Part shown: piece by piece, positions 60,631 through 64,000 of the stretch
How positions within the stretch are numbered: the first letter of the stretch is position 1
Layout: the number at the start of each line of letters is the position of its first letter
Source of the DNA: Aquimarina mytili
Lineage (GTDB): Bacteria; Bacteroidota; Bacteroidia; Flavobacteriales; Flavobacteriaceae
Direction of reading: 5' to 3'
Length of the DNA stretch: 64,000 bases
Assembly: GCF_016735115.1 (NCBI RefSeq)
Contig: NZ_JAERQJ010000002.1
Location: 496,001 to 560,000, forward strand
Made by a program: the position numbers and the translations under genes
The notes under the pieces: model-generated
What the model saw: only the letters and a program-made list of their open reading frames with translations
Database searches by the model: none
Told to the model about the DNA's origin: nothing

Positions 60631-61227
60631 TTATAAAGGTTTTTCATTTTCAGGATTGACTATATCTTTAAACTCTAGTAATAACCTCTTAATATTTGAT
60701 ATCTGTCGTTTTCCTATTTTAAATAGGGCTTTTTCATTATGATCAAGACCGTTATAGTTTACAATCTCAAAAAAGTTATTGATCCCTGTCATTCCTGTTT
60801 CGATATCATAAAGAATACCTTGTACTTCAAATAATTTATTTATATGACTAGCATTTTCTATCTCATTTTTTAAGGCCACACTACGAGCATTAGCAATGGA
60901 TTCATAACCAGTTTGACGATTAGAAATATGATGCAGAATAATAAATTTTACACTATTTATATCTATTCGATAAATATCAATTTCATAAATCTTATCTTCT
61001 CTCTCTTCAATAGAGCTATCAATCTTCATTGCATTATTATCAAAATCCAGATTTTCGTTTTTTTGCATTGCTAAAAGTAGAAATGGATATCGATTCAATA
61101 CATTTTCAACAGATATTTCCTTTTTAATTTCTGGATAAAGCACGTTTAGCCAGGTCGGAATATCACCCAATATCGTAATTGATGCGTCATTGATACGAAT
61201 AAATGATAAATCAATATTAGTGGTCAT
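60631..61227 (-). CDS. Accessory cassette protein, possible PAS-like sensor
   Basis: This 198-residue protein starts at ATG 61227 (MTTNIDLSFIRIN), which overlaps the GTPase gene by 11 bp and implies coupling; a longer reading from 61260 is less likely. FIRINDASITILGDIPTWLNVLYPE and IDINSVKFIILHHISNRQTGYESI have the rhythm of a PAS-type fold, and the C-terminal ALFKIGKRQISNIKRLLLEFKDI is a helix. It has no catalytic motif. The PAS assignment is tentative. It is the last gene of the cassette. Confidence 0.7.
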   Translation of the reverse strand: MTTNIDLSFIRINDASITILGDIPTWLNVLYPEIKKEISVENVLNRYPFLLLAMQKNENLDFDNNAMKIDSSIEEREDKIYEIDIYRIDINSVKFIILHHISNRQTGYESIANARSVALKNEIENASHINKLFEVQGILYDIETGMTGINNFFEIVNYNGLDHNEKALFKIGKRQISNIKRLLLEFKDIVNPENEKPL

Positions 61228-62281
61228 TTTGAGTGTTTTTTTTATTCCTACGATATTCAAGTTTTTCTTTAACTTTTACAATTCTTTCTTTACGAAATTT
61301 AACTAGTAACCTATGAATTAGTTTGGTTAGATAAATGAAGGCATCTTCAACATTTTCTCCTGTTTTGGCACTAGTCAAAAGTATTCTATGTCCTTTTGAT
61401 GCCAAATGTGCCATTGTACTTGTTTCTATAATCGGAGTTTTATCAGATTTATTAAATATCGTTAGTACTTGTATATTAGGTAAAAAGCCTTTTAGAAGCT
61501 TCCTTATTTTTTGAGCAACTTCCACTGTATCAGGTCTTGTAAGGTCTGTTACTATTAATGCTCCATGTGCTCCCCTAAGATACGATTGGCGCAATTCTTC
61601 GGCGCCTATCACACCTTCCATATCCCAAATAATCAATGTGGTTTCTGAATGATTATAAACTACTTTTTTTTTCTTAATACAAACCCCCAAAGTAGTCTTA
61701 TATTCTTCAGAAAAGCTACCATGAACAAATTGATTCACCAAACTCGTTTTACCAACACCAAATGCACCAAGTAATAATATTTTTTGATTAAAGAATTTCT
61801 GAAGATTGTTTTCAGTTAAATAATTTAATTTTTTTTCTAAGTTTTCAATTATTATTTCATCATTTTCATTACTATCCTCCTGACCATTCTCAATTATTAA
61901 TTTATTCTTTTTATCTAGATCTACTGTCCTATTTTCTTTTTTTGGTATTTCTTCAATTCTATCTTCTTGAATATTTTCAAGCTCAGTTTTTGTATCTTTC
62001 TTTACATTTTCTAAATGTATCTCTAATTCAATATCATACATGATATCGAGTATACTATTGGATATTCTATTAAACTCTGTTGCGATTTCGGATTGATTAA
62101 TGATTCCTAATCTTTGATTCTCTTTAAGTCTATTAAGCCTACTAATCAATAAGGTGGTACTTTTATAATTCGTTTCTTGATGTATATTTACTATGGTAGA
62201 TAATTCTTCGATTGCTTCAGCTAGTTTTGCTTTGCCAACAAATGTCCTGACTTTATCTAATTGTTTTTTTGTGTCTTCCAT
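61217..62281 (-). CDS. Ras/Rab-like small GTPase with N-terminal effector-associated-like helical domain
   Basis: This 354-residue protein has two parts. Residues 1-88 are helical and match the CHAT protein's N-terminus (TLLISRLNRLKENQRLGIINQSEIATEFNRISNSILDIM). A charged linker (89-150) leads to a G domain at about 166-325: G1 GAFGVGKTS (172-180), G2 T197 in TTLGV, G3 DMEG (220-223), G4 NKSD (277-280), G5 SAK (304-306). The G3 DxxGQ glutamine is V224 here, so intrinsic hydrolysis may be slow. The C-terminus (325-354) is basic. Within the cassette it is probably a switch that controls the CHAT protease through domain-domain contacts. Confidence 0.9.
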   Translation of the reverse strand: MEDTKKQLDKVRTFVGKAKLAEAIEELSTIVNIHQETNYKSTTLLISRLNRLKENQRLGIINQSEIATEFNRISNSILDIMYDIELEIHLENVKKDTKTELENIQEDRIEEIPKKENRTVDLDKKNKLIIENGQEDSNENDEIIIENLEKKLNYLTENNLQKFFNQKILLLGAFGVGKTSLVNQFVHGSFSEEYKTTLGVCIKKKKVVYNHSETTLIIWDMEGVIGAEELRQSYLRGAHGALIVTDLTRPDTVEVAQKIRKLLKGFLPNIQVLTIFNKSDKTPIIETSTMAHLASKGHRILLTSAKTGENVEDAFIYLTKLIHRLLVKFRKERIVKVKEKLEYRRNKKNTQNDH

Positions 62282-62304
62282 AGTACACTATAAAGTTAAG
62301 AAAA

Positions 62305-63174
62305 CTAAACATCTAATTTAGAACCATTTAACCAAAGTTCTGGAGTATCGGCGTATTTTAGGTTAGTAGAATTATTTACCAAAGCCATATCAAAGGCGAA
62401 TTCATAATCATTACCTTCTCCTATACTTTGATAAAAACCAACAGAAAAATCTATAGCTGCTTTATCTCCAATAGCATCATTCATCCCTACAACATAAATT
62501 CCATGCTCACTAATTACTTCTGCCTGCGCTTTACTATAACAGGCATTTAGTACAACGCATTTGGACGTATCTTTAAAATTTTTAAACAATCTACCTAACC
62601 CTTCTGTAGGAAATAAAACTGAATGTCCACTATCATCTTCTACATGAATTCCATCACTACCCGCTCCATGCCCAAAAAAATGAACAATCTCTGGTTTTTG
62701 TACCTGCATTGCTTTTGTAATTGTTGAAATTTTTACGGCAGGTTCAATTTCTAAATCAAATTGATCTTTTAAGGTAGCCATACTCATACTATCTTTTATT
62801 TTTCGGAGTTCTTCTCCTAACCGCAATTGAAGCGTATGCTTAGGATTGGCACTAAGAAAAAGTATTTTACGAACTGAAGCCGTTACACCATTAGAAGAAG
62901 TAGAAACAGCATTGCCTTTCTCAGGCAATTGATCCATAATTTCCAGGAGTGCATTATTTAATCTTGCTAAAGCCACATTAAAATTGCCTTGCGATATCAT
63001 GCCTCTATTAAAGTCTCTTTTATTTCGATTAAAAGAAGCAGTTTGCAATAACAAATCATTTTCTAAGTACCTATCCTTTCCTTTAACATAATTAGCCAAA
63101 TGTTCAAGAACCTCTTTAACTTTTCCTTTTTGTATCAGCACGTTAACCACATCTGTAATTTCTTGTTTTGTCAT
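62305..63174 (-). CDS. CHAT-domain caspase-like protease with N-terminal effector-associated-like domain
   Basis: This 289-residue protein has an N-terminal helical domain (1-85, LLLQTASFNRNKRDFNRGMI, then SQGNFNVALARLNNALLEIM) resembling effector-associated domain 11 (family name from memory). A Ser/Asn linker follows, then a CHAT domain (101-289) starting VRKILFLSANPKHTLQLRLGEELRKI. Catalytic candidates are H169 in VHFFGHG and C212 in VLNACYS. The DAIGDKAAIDFSVGFYQSIG and C-terminal segments also fit CHAT. Both catalytic residues are present, so it should be active once triggered. It is 23 bp upstream of the GTPase gene. Confidence 0.93.
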   Translation of the reverse strand: MTKQEITDVVNVLIQKGKVKEVLEHLANYVKGKDRYLENDLLLQTASFNRNKRDFNRGMISQGNFNVALARLNNALLEIMDQLPEKGNAVSTSSNGVTASVRKILFLSANPKHTLQLRLGEELRKIKDSMSMATLKDQFDLEIEPAVKISTITKAMQVQKPEIVHFFGHGAGSDGIHVEDDSGHSVLFPTEGLGRLFKNFKDTSKCVVLNACYSKAQAEVISEHGIYVVGMNDAIGDKAAIDFSVGFYQSIGEGNDYEFAFDMALVNNSTNLKYADTPELWLNGSKLDV

Positions 63175-63191
63175 AACATTTCGATCTAATT

Positions 63192-64000
63192 TTAATTACT
63201 CAAAATCGAAAATGAGTCAAAAACATCTTTCAACTCGCTCCAAATTTCTATAGTTGTATCCGTTTCTGGTGCATATTGTACCGATATTGCAAAGATTTGT
63301 TCATCGTTTTCGACTAATTTATTCGCTCTAAATATGGAAAGATTACTTCGTTTATTATCAATCTCAAGATTTAACAATTTATTCTTTGTAACCCACATAA
63401 TTGAGTCTGAAAAAGCTTCTAATTTATCTATAGATTCATTTAAATTATGTCCTATCATTGCCTTAAAAAAATTAGGAAGATTAATAGGCAGAGAACTACT
63501 TTGCGCATATTTTTTCTCATAGACCGCTATGGTGATTGCGTTAGAAAATACCGATCCATCCATATTTAAATCACCTTTAAACATACCTACTCTAAATTCA
63601 GCTATCGTCTGTTCATCTAATTCTTGTTGATTTTCTTCAAGACTAGCTTTATTGGCCAACTTTATGATTTTGTCGATTAGTTCTGTAGAAGATGTATCGG
63701 TATACTTGATATCCAACTCTCGACCATATTGAAAAATAATATGCTTAGAATTTTGAAGCATATTGCCAAAAGGTATGATCGCAAGGCCCATTTTTAATTC
63801 TTCCTCCATACCCTTCAAACCTAATTTGGATAAGTATTCAAAATAATTCAAATATTGAGGATCTGTCCATAATTTTTTATTAGGTATACTTAATCCATAT
63901 CCAATAGCTTCATCTACATAATTGATCTCATGCTCCTTTTTATCTATCAATTGATAATCCATTCTTATTTCTGTATTATCAATAAATTTGAATGAAGGGA
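63192..64000 (-). CDS. Accessory cassette protein, possibly PsbP/Mog1-like (start may lie beyond window)
   Basis: The product has at least 256 residues from the ATG at 63962; the frame stays open to the right edge (64000), so the true start may be outside. It has AIGYGLSIPNKKLWTDPQYLNYFEYLSKLGLKGMEEELKMGL, RVGMFKGDLNMDGSVFSNAITIAVYEKKY, and a C-terminal QIFAISVQYAPETDTTIEIWSELKDVFDSFSI. That pattern resembles PsbP/Mog1-like (DUF1795) folds, but only weakly. The gene is 17 bp upstream of the CHAT gene and is clearly in the same operon. Confidence 0.7.
   Translation of the reverse strand, partial: PSFKFIDNTEIRMDYQLIDKKEHEINYVDEAIGYGLSIPNKKLWTDPQYLNYFEYLSKLGLKGMEEELKMGLAIIPFGNMLQNSKHIIFQYGRELDIKYTDTSSTELIDKIIKLANKASLEENQQELDEQTIAEFRVGMFKGDLNMDGSVFSNAITIAVYEKKYAQSSSLPINLPNFFKAMIGHNLNESIDKLEAFSDSIMWVTKNKLLNLEIDNKRSNLSIFRANKLVENDEQIFAISVQYAPETDTTIEIWSELKDVFDSFSILSN

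Noticed and set aside
1..64000. tRNA, rRNA, CRISPR, transposase or integrase genes
   Set aside because: None were recognised on reading both strands. A tRNAscan or Infernal run would be decisive for small RNAs I could miss by eye.

Overview
The window is a gene-dense, AT-rich (roughly one-third G+C by eye) stretch of a Bacteroidota chromosome, almost certainly a marine member of the Flavobacteriaceae; an Aquimarina-like genus is my guess. The evidence is as follows: two proteins end in type IX secretion sorting domains; there is an Oar-like TonB-dependent receptor and a large TamB/LptD-type envelope inventory; promoters fit the Bacteroidota TTTG-N19/20-TAnnTTTG pattern; AT-rich leaders lack Shine-Dalgarno sequences; and many lipoproteins carry the SxC-type lipobox typical of the group. 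I see no rRNA, tRNA, CRISPR array, insertion sequence or prophage.

Layout. 0-8 kb: partial lipoprotein, hisS, a small conserved protein, a 1070-residue TonB receptor, the rpsF-rpsR-rplI operon and an orphan LytTR regulator. 8-15.6 kb: priA, three tandem secreted chalcone-isomerase-like paralogues with a DUF2147 protein between two of them, a YihY/BrkB membrane protein, nadC and rlmH. 15.6-22.6 kb: a modular secreted glycoside hydrolase, then a two-component operon (kinase, regulator, CAAX-type protease, two paralogous small secreted proteins) whose spacers carry a recurring GATTGATGAT element. 22.7-34.8 kb: UbiA prenyltransferase, Maf, a pterin dehydratase, YebC, small envelope proteins, an acyltransferase, a KdsB-KdnB fusion for Kdo/8-amino-Kdo chemistry, a RecD-like helicase and rsmD. 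35-47.9 kb: aldo/keto reductase, a GH3 plus beta-lactamase-fold fusion, an Fe-S electron-transfer pair, an MCE protein, a cell-wall amidase, LptD and RidA. 47.9-48.6 kb: a non-coding-looking gap that I read as a sigma-54-driven small transcript with a 32-residue ORF. 48.6-60.6 kb: hypothetical protein, pfkA, tamB/tsaD divergent pair, rsmE, a T9SS cargo protein, a phytase-like lipoprotein and a PNPOx-fold protein. 60.6-64 kb: a four-gene accessory cassette.

The most interesting part is that last cassette (60631-64000, running off the right edge). A CHAT caspase-like protease and a Ras/Rab-like GTPase carry related N-terminal helical domains that resemble effector-associated domains. They are flanked by a possible PAS-like protein, whose start overlaps the GTPase gene, and by a protein that may have a PsbP/Mog1-like fold. 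This looks like a GTP-switched, CHAT-executed conflict or cell-death system in which the paired adaptor domains dock sensor to effector. Second is the sigma-54 small transcript at about 48.3 kb, with palindromes at enhancer distance, a peptide ORF and a hairpin-rich 3' half. Third is the single-chain KdsB-KdnB fusion. All functions are inferred from sequence reading; no database search was run.
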